Source: Aequorivita iocasae (GTDB taxonomy: Bacteria; Bacteroidota; Bacteroidia; Flavobacteriales; Flavobacteriaceae). Taken from it: DNA of 64,000 nt. The number at the start of each line of letters is the position of its first letter. The first letter of the stretch is position 1. The notes under the pieces were generated by a model that did no database searches, was not told the origin of the DNA, and worked only from the letters and a program-made list of their open reading frames with translations. The position numbers and the translations under genes are program-made. The stretch is taken from contig NZ_CP068439.1 of NCBI RefSeq assembly GCF_016757735.1, positions 2,754,001 through 2,818,000 of the forward strand, written 5' to 3'. Positions 17,596-25,268 of the stretch are shown in pieces.

Positions 17596-17621
17596 AAAAA
17601 TCCCTCGGAAGAGGGATTTTT
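17596..17621. terminator. Bidirectional intrinsic terminator
   Basis: AAAAATCCCTC, loop GGAA, then GAGGGATTTTT: a perfect 11-bp stem with a tetraloop, A-tract on one side and T-tract on the other. It sits between the small plus-strand gene and the converging formate/nitrite-type channel gene and can end both transcripts. Confidence 0.85.
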
Positions 17622-17651
17622 AATTTTAAATATTGTTCAGAAGAATTATTG

Positions 17652-18512
17652 CTAACCTTTAACATCATAAACGAACGCACGGTATTTTAGAAGCGCAACA
17701 AAGAAGGCGCCTCCCAGGGCATTGCCGAAAAGAGCCAATGCAATAAAGGAGAGGTATTCCACAAATACTATTTTAGAAGAGCTTATAAGTCCGGCGAAGA
17801 CTTCCACATTTCCTACTATGCTATGGTGTAAGCCTGTAAATGCTAGTACTGCCGTAATTATGTAAATAATCAATATACGGCTTAAAGTATCCTTGGAGGC
17901 AGCGACCAACCAGGATAACAGCCCCATTAACCAACCTGCAAGTATTGAACTGATAAAAATAACACTGCCGTGATAATCGGTAACGTGGACTGCAATTTTT
18001 TCTATGGTTTCAAGATTAAAAATATTTAATTGTGGACCTATCCAAACCAATAGAAATGCTATCAAATAACCACCTATTAGGTTTCCTAAAATAACCAGTC
18101 CCCAAAGGCGCATTAAGCTTCCAAGACTTCTTTTTTTATTGAGAAATGGCAAAGTCAATAGGGAGGTTTGTTCCGTAAAAAGAATGGATTGCCCAAGAAT
18201 GATCATAATAAAACCTATGGGATATACCAGGGAAAGACTTTTAATGATGCTGTCTTCAGAAATTTTTCCTTCCAAAAAGAAAAACAAAGTACAGATTAAC
18301 AAATAGCTGAAACCTATTTCCAGTCCGGCAGTTAAGGAACTCAACAAAATACTCACGGGGCTTTTATCATAGGTTTCCTGCCCCTCAATAATCTGTTGTT
18401 TCAAAATCTCTCCGTGCGATTTTGCCGTGTCTGCCTCAGAAGCTTTTGAATTCTCCAATTCCTTATCAATGTCTTGCTGCTCTTTGCTCTTATTGTCTTG
18501 TTGGGTTGCCAT
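17652..18512 (-). CDS. Formate/nitrite transporter (FNT) family membrane protein
   Basis: A 286-aa inner-membrane channel of the FNT family, close to the YfdC-type group. A charged hydrophilic N-terminus (about residues 1-45) is followed by six hydrophobic segments. Family features are visible: an N-terminal SPVSILLSSLTAGLEIGFSY segment and, in the second half, LAGWLMGLLSWLVAASKDTL and GLHHSIVGNVEVFAG, where the HHSIVGN motif matches the conserved asparagine-containing pore loop. The transported anion cannot be told. The gene stands alone between the terminator at 17596 and the nitroreductase operon. Confidence 0.85.
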   Translation of the reverse strand: MATQQDNKSKEQQDIDKELENSKASEADTAKSHGEILKQQIIEGQETYDKSPVSILLSSLTAGLEIGFSYLLICTLFFFLEGKISEDSIIKSLSLVYPIGFIMIILGQSILFTEQTSLLTLPFLNKKRSLGSLMRLWGLVILGNLIGGYLIAFLLVWIGPQLNIFNLETIEKIAVHVTDYHGSVIFISSILAGWLMGLLSWLVAASKDTLSRILIIYIITAVLAFTGLHHSIVGNVEVFAGLISSSKIVFVEYLSFIALALFGNALGGAFFVALLKYRAFVYDVKG

Positions 18513-18601
18513 AAGATGTGTTCATAAAAAAAATTTCGTTTTCCGAAGATAAAATTAATTGCGATATCAGAAAACGAAACCTTATTAATATATGGATCAT
18601 G

Positions 18602-19231
18602 TTACTTTCGTATCATTTCCTCTAAATGTGCTCTATTTGTGGATTTTCCATAGATTTTCTGCTCGGGATCCATAATTTTTGTGTCTTCCAATCCGTCCAC
18701 ATATACAGCATCAAAACCAATATCCTCGATAAGTTGTTGCGTAATTTTCTTGCTCTCCTCATCCTGGGCCGCAAAGGGAATTGCCAGTTTGTCCGTATTA
18801 CGAAAAGCCCGATCTTTTAAATGTTCGGCATAAATGGTATTAAAAGCCTTGGCGGTTTTGGCGGTTCCAAATTTCATTGCGGTATATTCGGAAGCATTAC
18901 GGTTACTGTCCCGAACTTTTTGGGCCATTTCGCCATCACGTTCAGGATAGGGATTTGTAGCATCAATTATTATCTTATTTCCATATTCGCCAGCGTAAAG
19001 CTCAGAAAGTTTATCTATAGCCTTGAATGGCACTGCCAAGAGATAAACATCTGCATTGGCTTCCCAAGCCTCATCTAAGCTTACGGCTTTTGAAGTCCCT
19101 CCGGCTTCTTGCACCAATTGGTTCAATTGTTCGGGATGGCGGGAAGTAAACAGTACTTCATGACCTGCTTTGGCCCAATGTTTACCAAGATTGCCGCCAA
19201 TATTTCCACTTCCTATTACACCTATTTTCAT
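18602..19231 (-). CDS. NADPH-binding F420-type oxidoreductase family protein
   Basis: A 209-aa protein with an N-terminal Rossmann motif (IGVIGSGNIGGNLGKHWAKA) followed by TSRHPEQ, whose Ser-Arg after the second strand is typical of NADPH binding. The fold matches the coenzyme F420-dependent NADP reductase / NAD(P)-binding family (KIIIDATNPYPERDG, KAFNTIYAEHL). Flavobacteria lack F420 as far as known, so the electron partner is probably a flavin or another carrier. It is the last gene of a three-gene operon with a nitroreductase and a small charged protein, 22 bp after the latter. Confidence 0.85.
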   Translation of the reverse strand: MKIGVIGSGNIGGNLGKHWAKAGHEVLFTSRHPEQLNQLVQEAGGTSKAVSLDEAWEANADVYLLAVPFKAIDKLSELYAGEYGNKIIIDATNPYPERDGEMAQKVRDSNRNASEYTAMKFGTAKTAKAFNTIYAEHLKDRAFRNTDKLAIPFAAQDEESKKITQQLIEDIGFDAVYVDGLEDTKIMDPEQKIYGKSTNRAHLEEMIRK

Positions 19232-19253
19232 ATTTTTTTTGTTTTAAGTTTGT

Positions 19254-19451
19254 TTATTCTTCTTCTGAATTTATTTTTTTTAGTGTTTCTGAAATTTTCT
19301 TTTTTTCGGATTTGGATTTCATTTCGGCGTCTTTTTCTTTTTTCAGCTTACCGTCTCCTTTAATTTTAAGGTTTTCCGTTTGTTGAAATTTTCCGAAGTT
19401 CAAGGATTTTCTATATTCATCCTGAAAATCTGCGTGTTTCTTCTTGCTCAT
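19254..19451 (-). CDS. Small highly charged protein (65 aa)
   Basis: About half of its residues are Lys or Glu (for example KIKGDGKLKKEKDAEMKSKS), with no hydrophobic core, signal or cysteines, so it is probably disordered or helical in solution. I do not recognise a family. It is placed precisely between two oxidoreductase genes (10 bp after the nitroreductase, 22 bp before the NADPH-binding protein), which supports translation as part of that operon. Confidence 0.6.
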   Translation of the reverse strand: MSKKKHADFQDEYRKSLNFGKFQQTENLKIKGDGKLKKEKDAEMKSKSEKKKISETLKKINSEEE

Positions 19452-19461
19452 AGTTTTTTAT

Positions 19462-20076
19462 TTATTGATTTTTATTCTGAAAATTTCCGTTATAGGCAAA
19501 ATCTTCCTGTGCCTTTCGCTGTCTCATTTCCTTGAGTTCCTGTTTTTTCAAATCATCCGGCAATTCATCGGGATTTCCGCCAAAATACCCAAAGGCTACA
19601 GCAGTGGCCACGTGGTAATCATCAGTAAATTCAAATTCTTCATGTGCTTTTTTGAACTGCACGCCAGCCATTTGGTGTACTGCAATGCCCATGCTGGTGG
19701 CCTGGTGCATTACATTGCCCATAAATAATCCCAAGTCATGCAATGCGTGAAAGTTTTCCTTATCGTTTTTCTCCATCGATTTCTTGAAAGCATTTATCCA
19801 TAGAAGTTGGGCGTTGCCGGCCCACGTTTGGTTAAATTCATCCAAGCAGTTAAAAATCCTATCATACATTTCTGTACCCTTTATTCCCCAAATTACCCGC
19901 CACGGCTGAATATTTGAAGAACTTGGAGCCCAACGGCCTGCTTCCAATAATTTTTTGACATCTGTTTCAGTGAGGGGGTCCTTTGAAAACATCCTGGGGC
20001 TCCATCTATTTTTTAGGCTGTTCAGAATGGGGTAATCTACTGGGGTTATTTTGTTAATTGTGACTGCTTTTTCCAT
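19462..20076 (-). CDS. Nitroreductase family protein
   Basis: A 204-aa FMN-dependent oxidoreductase. The N-terminal FMN-contact region is clear (RWSPRMFSKDPLTETDVKKL, then RWAPSSSNIQPWRVIW), and the mid-region has the LGLFMGNVMHQATSMGIAVH helix that follows the nitroreductase fold. Members reduce nitro compounds, quinones or related substrates with NAD(P)H; the substrate is unknown. It is the first gene of a three-gene operon and is divergent from the TerC gene with 137 bp between them. Confidence 0.9.
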   Translation of the reverse strand: MEKAVTINKITPVDYPILNSLKNRWSPRMFSKDPLTETDVKKLLEAGRWAPSSSNIQPWRVIWGIKGTEMYDRIFNCLDEFNQTWAGNAQLLWINAFKKSMEKNDKENFHALHDLGLFMGNVMHQATSMGIAVHQMAGVQFKKAHEEFEFTDDYHVATAVAFGYFGGNPDELPDDLKKQELKEMRQRKAQEDFAYNGNFQNKNQ

Positions 20077-20189
20077 TTTTTTCTTTTAAATGTAATAGCT
20101 TTCCCTTTGCATAAAAAGTTTTTAAAAAAGTTTTAACGCTCTCAGGAAGTATTAACATTTTTATTTCATTTTTCAAATTTATTTGCCCT

Positions 20190-20197
20190 TATTTTTG
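20190..20197 (+). promoter_or_regulatory. -7 promoter box of the TerC gene
   Basis: TATTTTTG fits the TAnnTTTG Bacteroidota -7 consensus and lies 17 bp before the ATG at 20214. The expected -33 element (near 20166-20170) is weak, reading TTTC rather than TTTG. Confidence 0.45.
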
Positions 20198-20213
20198 TTC
20201 AAAATTTTAATCA

Positions 20214-21173
20214 ATGATCGTCTGGGTAATATTTATCGCATTTATCATTTTATTTTTAGCGTTGGATTTAGGTGTTTTTAACCGAACTCCACATGTGATC
20301 AAAACTAAGGAAGCTGCTATTTGGACTACCGTTTGGGTAACATTGGCACTAGGTTTTTCTGGGGTTATCTATTGGCTTTTTAAAGAGGGGCTCGTAGCAA
20401 ACCCTACCAATTTGGCCCCAGATATTGCGGTGCTTAAATATATTACAGGCTATTTGATAGAGCTTTCCCTGAGTATTGACAATGTTTTTGTAATTGCCGT
20501 TATCTTTTCTTCTTTCGCAATTCCGCAGAAATACCAGCATGAAGTTTTATTTTATGGCATATTAGGTGCAATTGTTTTTAGGGCGTTGATGATAATTTTT
20601 GGTGTAGCGCTTATCAATAAGTTTGATTGGATAATTTATGTATTTGGAGCTTTTTTGTTATTCACTGCTTTTAGGATGTTAACACATAAAGAGTCTGAAT
20701 TCGACCCGAAGAAATCGAAAATGTTTCGATTCATGAAAAAGCTTTTTCCGGTAAGCTACAAAATGGACGGAGACAAATTTTTTATAAAACGGATGGGAGT
20801 TAAGGCCGCCACTCCCCTATTTGTTGCACTGTTAATTATTGAGTTGACTGACATCCTTTTTGCACTGGATAGTATTCCCGCAATACTTGCAATCACGGCA
20901 GATCCTTTTATAGTTTTCAGTTCCAATATTTTGGCCATTTTAGGATTGCGCTCCATGTATTTTTTAATATCACGCATGCTTACCAAATTTAGATATATCA
21001 ACTATAGTCTGGTGGTTATACTTGCTTTTGTTGGGGTAAAAATGATTCTTTCACACAATGTTGAAATTCCAGAATGGCTTTCACTGGGAGTAATTGTAGT
21101 ATCGCTTGCTTCGGGGATTGTTGCCTCAATTTTAATTCCAGATTCCAATCCCTCTGTGGTGGAGGAAGATTAA
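20214..21173 (+). CDS. TerC family integral membrane protein
   Basis: A 319-aa polytopic protein with about eight or nine membrane segments. The two conserved acidic TerC motifs are present: ELSLSIDNVFVIAVIF near residue 85 and ELTDILFALDSIPAILAI near 205. Family members such as Alx act in metal ion export, mainly manganese, often to protect newly exported proteins, and some are linked to tellurium resistance; here a manganese-type role is the better guess. Charged residues lie between the two halves (about 150-190). It stands alone with its own promoter and is followed by the hibernation factor. Confidence 0.9.
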   Translation: MIVWVIFIAFIILFLALDLGVFNRTPHVIKTKEAAIWTTVWVTLALGFSGVIYWLFKEGLVANPTNLAPDIAVLKYITGYLIELSLSIDNVFVIAVIFSSFAIPQKYQHEVLFYGILGAIVFRALMIIFGVALINKFDWIIYVFGAFLLFTAFRMLTHKESEFDPKKSKMFRFMKKLFPVSYKMDGDKFFIKRMGVKAATPLFVALLIIELTDILFALDSIPAILAITADPFIVFSSNILAILGLRSMYFLISRMLTKFRYINYSLVVILAFVGVKMILSHNVEIPEWLSLGVIVVSLASGIVASILIPDSNPSVVEED

Positions 21174-21195
21174 TTTCACAAAATCCCCTTAAAAG

Positions 21196-21227
21196 TTTGG
21201 AATGGTTTTTTTGCTATTGTATCTTTA
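21196..21227 (+). promoter_or_regulatory. Promoter of the hibernation-factor operon
   Basis: TTTG at 21196-21199, twenty bases, then TATCTTTA at 21220-21227. This matches the Bacteroidota -33/-7 arrangement except for the last base, and lies 24 bp before the ATG at 21252. Confidence 0.55.
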
Positions 21228-21251
21228 AAATTATAATCAAAATCGAATAAT

Positions 21252-21554
21252 ATGAATATCAATTTCGAGTATCACGAGGTGGCAGCGAGCCCAAGATTGG
21301 AAGCTTTTGTAGCTGAAAAATTAAACAAACTTGAAAATAAATACGATTCAATTGTAGGAGCCGATGTTTATTTTAAAAAAGAAAATACATCTAATCCAGA
21401 AATTGGAAAAATATGTAGTGTGCGCCTTAGCATGCCAGGCCCTACCATATTTGCGGAAACCTCTACAGCATCATTTGAAGCATCAGTTGCAAAGGTAATC
21501 ACAGAGCTTAGATCTCAGCTTCAAAAACGAAAAGAGAAATTAAATTCACACTAA
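21252..21554 (+). CDS. hpf: Short ribosome hibernation promoting factor (HPF/RaiA type)
   Basis: A 100-aa protein of the sigma-54 modulation / S30AE family. It binds the decoding region of the small ribosomal subunit and blocks it in stationary phase. The beta-alpha-beta-beta-beta-alpha pattern is visible (NINFEYHEVAASPRLEAFVA, DSIVGADVYFKKE, CSVRLSMPGPTIFAET, FEASVAKVITELRSQLQKRK) with the basic C-terminal helix that contacts 16S rRNA. It is the short form, lacking the dimerisation domain of long HPF. Its TAA overlaps by one base the ATG of an ArsC-like gene, so the two are translationally coupled. Confidence 0.92.
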   Translation: MNINFEYHEVAASPRLEAFVAEKLNKLENKYDSIVGADVYFKKENTSNPEIGKICSVRLSMPGPTIFAETSTASFEASVAKVITELRSQLQKRKEKLNSH

Positions 21555-22027
21555 TGAAAGATATGGGAGTAATAGCTAGAGATGAGAAACAATTGACGCT
21601 TATTTACAGTAGCAATACCCGGGTTGGCAAGCGTGCCTATGCCTATTTAAAAGGCTTTGATAAAAATTTCTTGGGTATAGATATTGCAAAAACTAAAGTT
21701 TCTGATACCCAATGGGTTGAAATTGCAGATGCCTTAAATATAAAAGTTGCAGACCTTGTTGATAAAAAGGCACTAGATTTAGATACCGAAAGTACCAATA
21801 AATATGATGCTAATGATTGGTTGAAAATAATCCAAAAAAATGACAAGGCTCTCTATTATCCCATAGCTATAAAAGGAAAAATCACACGACAAATTGTAAG
21901 TTCAACCGAATTATTGGAGTTTTATGAAGTAGATTCAGCTGGATTGGAACAAAGTCCATCCAATGATACTCCACCTGATATTGAAAGAACAACCAAAGGT
22001 GAAAATTTTATTGAAAAAAATAAATAA
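21554..22027 (+). CDS. ArsC/Spx-like protein without cysteines
   Basis: A 157-aa protein with the thioredoxin-like ArsC/Spx fold pattern: a first strand TLIYSSNTRVGKRAYAYLKG, a middle helix and the later PIAIKGKITRQIVSSTELLE segment that matches the ArsC Pro-X-Arg-X region. The active-site cysteine of ArsC or the CxxC of Spx is replaced (SNTRVGK), and the whole protein has no cysteine, so arsenate reduction or thiol sensing through its own Cys is excluded. The C-terminal tail (about 130-157) is acidic and disordered. It begins on the last base of hpf, so it probably works with it or is at least made with it, perhaps binding glutathione-like or protein partners. Confidence 0.75.
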   Translation: MKDMGVIARDEKQLTLIYSSNTRVGKRAYAYLKGFDKNFLGIDIAKTKVSDTQWVEIADALNIKVADLVDKKALDLDTESTNKYDANDWLKIIQKNDKALYYPIAIKGKITRQIVSSTELLEFYEVDSAGLEQSPSNDTPPDIERTTKGENFIEKNK

Positions 22028-22393
22028 TTATTTCTTTTCCACAGTTTCAACAGGCTGAATGGAGGGCTTAATTTTTTTATAAACATCCATTTGGGGCTGG
22101 GTCAATATATCATTCATTTCTGCAGTTTCCTCTTGTTGAAGTTTATAGAGTACGTCTAACTTTTCCTTTCCGGACAGACCAGCTTCTATTTTATACCTGC
22201 GAATTAAAAATTCCGCAACTTTTTTCTGAAACAACAACTCCTGTTTCTCGGTCATAGAAAGTTCCAAATCATAACTATCGGTAATTTCCTGTGCTTCTTT
22301 TTCAGCCTTAAAATTAGATTTTTGAAAAACCGGATCTTGCGCAAAGACGGAGAAACTAATTAATAGTGAGAGAATAAAGACTAATTTTTTCAT
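22028..22393 (-). CDS. Small secreted protein, possibly Spy/CpxP-like
   Basis: A 121-aa protein with a signal peptide (residues 1-18, ending SVFAQ) and a wholly helical, charged mature part (AQEITDSYDLELSMTEKQEL, RYKIEAGLSGKEKLDVLYKL). Two or three LT-x-x-Q-like helices resemble the Spy/CpxP layout of periplasmic chaperones and stress sensors, but the similarity is weak. Its last codon abuts the stop codon of the converging ArsC-like gene with no base between them. I give no firm function. Confidence 0.7.
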   Translation of the reverse strand: MKKLVFILSLLISFSVFAQDPVFQKSNFKAEKEAQEITDSYDLELSMTEKQELLFQKKVAEFLIRRYKIEAGLSGKEKLDVLYKLQQEETAEMNDILTQPQMDVYKKIKPSIQPVETVEKK

Positions 22394-22516
22394 GGTTTAA
22401 GTTTATTTTTCACTCAAAATACTGAAAAACCAAACTTTCCACAATTACTTTAACGCTCTTTAACGAGCTAATTAAGGGCGATTAACAAAAAAGTAAGAAT
22501 AGGTATGGATAATTTA

Positions 22517-22765
22517 CTACGAAGTCTTTTTTTGAATTAGCAGAATAGCATCATTCACATTTCGAAGCTGTTCCATATCTTCATTTTTAAACTCAATATT
22601 AAAGATGTCTTCTATATCCAAAATTATATCAACCAAATGCGCTGAATTTATGTTTAATTCACGTGTGAGATCACTCTTGCGGTTTATTTCATTGGCAGAT
22701 ACATCCTCGGGTAAGTATGTCTTGATGATAGGCTCAAGTTTTGTGTATATTTCTTGCGAAGTCAT
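22517..22765 (-). CDS. Acyl carrier protein of the type III PKS operon
   Basis: An 82-aa acyl carrier protein. Helices I-III are clear (EIYTKLEPIIKTYL; HLVDIILDIEDIFNIEF; NVNDAILLIQKK) and the phosphopantetheine site Ser41 lies in LNINSAHLVD. The usual Asp-Ser-Leu is Asn-Ser-Ala here, which is unusual and points to a specialised carrier, not the housekeeping AcpP. It is the last gene of a seven-gene operon, 5 bp after the ketosynthase, and should carry the growing acyl chain for the KS, dehydratase and reductase encoded beside it. Confidence 0.88.
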   Translation of the reverse strand: MTSQEIYTKLEPIIKTYLPEDVSANEINRKSDLTRELNINSAHLVDIILDIEDIFNIEFKNEDMEQLRNVNDAILLIQKKTS

Positions 22766-22770
22766 GTACT

Positions 22771-24042
22771 TTAAATTTTTTTAAAGATAGCACATGCGTT
22801 CACATCACCAAAACCAAAGCTGGCTTTGGCAATGGTTTGTAACGATGTTTTTTGCGTTTTCATCGAAATTTTTTCCGAAGAAATCAAAGAAGCTATTTTT
22901 GGATGCAGATTTTCACAATTTACGTTCGGAAAAACAAACCCTTCGTGAAGTTGAAGAATTGCAGAAACAATTTCTATACTTCCGCTTGCTGCCAAACAAT
23001 GCCCCACCATTCCTTTCAATGAATTTATAAAAGGGAACTGATTTCCCTTTCTGTTCAATGCAATACTCCAGTTTTCTATTTCATCGGGATCTTTAATAGT
23101 TGCGGTAAGATGACCATTTATATAATCTATTTCCCAAGCTGCTGTATTTGAGTTATCCAAGGCATCTTTTATACATTTTTGAATGGCCAGACTATTGGGA
23201 GCAGTCATACTGCCACCGCATCTTTGCCCGCCATTGTTTACTGCCCCGCCAAGGATTTCGGCATAAATGGTAGCACCTCTTTGTTGTGCGCTCTCCAAGG
23301 ATTCCAGCAAATAGGCCCCTGCCCCACTGCCAGGCACAAAACCGCTCGCATCTGCACTCATCGGGCCAGCAACTTCATTTGGCGAATGGTTGTATTTATA
23401 GGTAGTAACTTTCATGGCATCAAAGCCGCCCCAGATATAAGGTCCAGAATCGCTAGTACTGCCACAAAGCATGAACTTAGCCTTTCCAGAGGCAATATGC
23501 TCATAGCCCATTAAAAGCGCTTCTGTTCCGGTTGCACATGCCGATGAATTTGCAGTCACCATATTTCCCGCACCAATTAATCCACCAAGATAGGCGCTCA
23601 CACCACTCGTCATGGTTTGTGCTACCGAAGTACTCCCCAATCTACGCACATTTTTATCATCAATTTTATAAATGGCTTCGCGAAATTTATCCACACCGCT
23701 TGTACCAGTTCCGAATATAATCCCTAAGTCCCAAAGAGGAGCCTCTTCAGTTGTGGCAGGAGTTATTTTTGCATCTTTTAATGCGTCCATTCCTGCAATT
23801 ACCCCGTATAAAATACCACTGCTGTTGAAATTACGAAGTTGGAGGTCCGAAAGATATTCACGCTTTTTCTCTTCAGAAATTTTCGGGATTGCGCCTAATT
23901 GGCAAGAAAAATTGAGGTCGCGTAATTCAGGTACAAAAGCGATACCCGAAACGCCTTTTTTAATGGCCTCAGAAAAAGCTGAAATGCCAACGCCATTTGG
24001 CGAAACAACACCAAGTCCCGTAATTACAACGCGTTTCTTCAT
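22771..24042 (-). CDS. Beta-ketoacyl-ACP synthase (KAS II-type) of the type III PKS operon
   Basis: A 423-aa condensing enzyme of the FabF fold. The Cys-His-His triad is present: C169 in ANSSACATGTEA, H311 in YINGHLTATIKDPDEIE (HLTAT instead of the standard HGTST) and H348 in KGMVGHCLAASG. The C-terminal ASFGFGDVNAC glycine loop is conserved. It would extend acyl chains on the operon's own ACP. Its start overlaps the FabZ-like gene by four bases and it ends 5 bp before the ACP gene. The changed HLTAT motif suggests a specialised synthase group rather than primary fatty-acid synthesis. Confidence 0.9.
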   Translation of the reverse strand: MKKRVVITGLGVVSPNGVGISAFSEAIKKGVSGIAFVPELRDLNFSCQLGAIPKISEEKKREYLSDLQLRNFNSSGILYGVIAGMDALKDAKITPATTEEAPLWDLGIIFGTGTSGVDKFREAIYKIDDKNVRRLGSTSVAQTMTSGVSAYLGGLIGAGNMVTANSSACATGTEALLMGYEHIASGKAKFMLCGSTSDSGPYIWGGFDAMKVTTYKYNHSPNEVAGPMSADASGFVPGSGAGAYLLESLESAQQRGATIYAEILGGAVNNGGQRCGGSMTAPNSLAIQKCIKDALDNSNTAAWEIDYINGHLTATIKDPDEIENWSIALNRKGNQFPFINSLKGMVGHCLAASGSIEIVSAILQLHEGFVFPNVNCENLHPKIASLISSEKISMKTQKTSLQTIAKASFGFGDVNACAIFKKI

Positions 24043-24485
24043 TTTAAATCTCTATTCACAATCATTCCACTTATGGTGCCTTTTGCAATTGTTTCGTCTT
24101 TTGCATTTAGCATTTTTACCTTACATTTCAATTTATTGAACCTATAATATATTTTTTCTGAAACTACTTTTACTTTTTCTTCGGGAAAAACCGGAAGTAG
24201 AAAATCAATTTCTGTGCTGCTTAAAGCAAAATTTATTTTTTCAGAAGAAATATCACCTTTTAAAAGATAAACACCCAAACACACCAGACCAATCTGTGCC
24301 ATACATTCCGTAAGTATTACGCCCGGGGTTATGGGATTGTTTTTAAAATGACCCTCATAAAAAAACAAATCTTTTTTGAAAATATAAGTGCCCGAAATAC
24401 GCTCTTCCGAAACTGAAAGCAGCTCATCTACAAACAAAAAAGGTTCGGAATATGGAAGCTGGTCTATAATGTATTGATAATCCAT
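24039..24485 (-). CDS. FabZ-like 3-hydroxyacyl-ACP dehydratase
   Basis: A 148-aa hot-dog-fold protein. The FabZ active site is present: H46 in YEGHFKNNPITPGVIL and E60 in TECMAQ. The N-terminal LPYSEPFLFVD is the usual FabZ start. It dehydrates 3-hydroxyacyl-ACP during chain growth. It lies 7 bp after the SDR gene and overlaps the ketosynthase gene by four bases (ATGA). The weak match outside the active site fits a pathway-specific rather than housekeeping FabZ. Confidence 0.88.
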   Translation of the reverse strand: MDYQYIIDQLPYSEPFLFVDELLSVSEERISGTYIFKKDLFFYEGHFKNNPITPGVILTECMAQIGLVCLGVYLLKGDISSEKINFALSSTEIDFLLPVFPEEKVKVVSEKIYYRFNKLKCKVKMLNAKDETIAKGTISGMIVNRDLK

Positions 24486-24492
24486 TTTATAT

Positions 24493-25266
24493 TTATCTCA
24501 AACTTTCGCCCCCATCCACTTTTAATACTATTCCGTTAATCCAATCGGCTTCTTTTTTGCAGAGCAGATAGACTGCATTTGCTACGTCTTCGGGTTTGGT
24601 AAGTCTATTTTGGGGATTTCGAAGTTTGGCCATTTCAGATAATTTTTCACTTCCGGGAATTGCTAAAAAAGAAGGTGTTTCTGTAGTTCCTGCTTGAATG
24701 CAATTTGTTGCAATTTTTAAGGGGGCCAATTCAACGGCCATATTTCGCATTAAAGCCTCCAGCACTGATTTTGCTGCGGAAACGGCGGCATAGCCTGGCC
24801 AAATTTTTGTATTCCCCTCACTGGTAAAAGCGATATTTCGTGCTTTTTCTGCAAAACTTTTATGGGCAATCAACGTTTGGGTCCATTCATACCAGCTTGT
24901 TGCCATAGCGTGAATGGTTATATCCAAATCATGTTTTGACAATAATTCTTGTTTCGGACTATTCATCTTTTTTAAACTGCCCTTTGCAATACTGTGAAGT
25001 AAAATCTTAACACTATGTTTTGGAATTTGGCTGATGATTTCTTTTCTAACTTCTTCTTTCAAAGCATCTTTATTGAAAGTTTTCACCACATTTCCCCAAG
25101 ATTCCATCTGCTCTACTGCTTTTTTAAATTCTTTCAAATTACTTTTGCGATCACGATGGACGATACAAATATTCATTCCCTTTGAAGCAAGTTTTTTTGC
25201 GGTGGCAAGACCCAAACCGCTACTGCCTCCAAGTATCAATGCCCATTGATCTTTAAATTCATCCAT
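24493..25266 (-). CDS. FabI-like SDR enoyl/keto-acyl reductase
   Basis: A 257-aa short-chain dehydrogenase. The nucleotide motif is ALILGGSSGLGLATA, the strand-4 motif is LHSIAKGS, and the active-site segment reads Y159-x6-K166 (GYAAVSAAKS), the spacing of FabI-type enoyl-ACP reductases rather than the x3 spacing of classical SDRs. An upstream tyrosine (W-Y-E-W near 126) could be the second FabI tyrosine. It would finish the reduction of the acyl chain. It starts 2 bp after the type III PKS gene and ends 7 bp before the FabZ-like gene. Ketoreductase activity is an alternative, since no separate FabG is in the operon. Confidence 0.85.
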   Translation of the reverse strand: MDEFKDQWALILGGSSGLGLATAKKLASKGMNICIVHRDRKSNLKEFKKAVEQMESWGNVVKTFNKDALKEEVRKEIISQIPKHSVKILLHSIAKGSLKKMNSPKQELLSKHDLDITIHAMATSWYEWTQTLIAHKSFAEKARNIAFTSEGNTKIWPGYAAVSAAKSVLEALMRNMAVELAPLKIATNCIQAGTTETPSFLAIPGSEKLSEMAKLRNPQNRLTKPEDVANAVYLLCKKEADWINGIVLKVDGGESLR

Positions 25267-25268
25267 AG

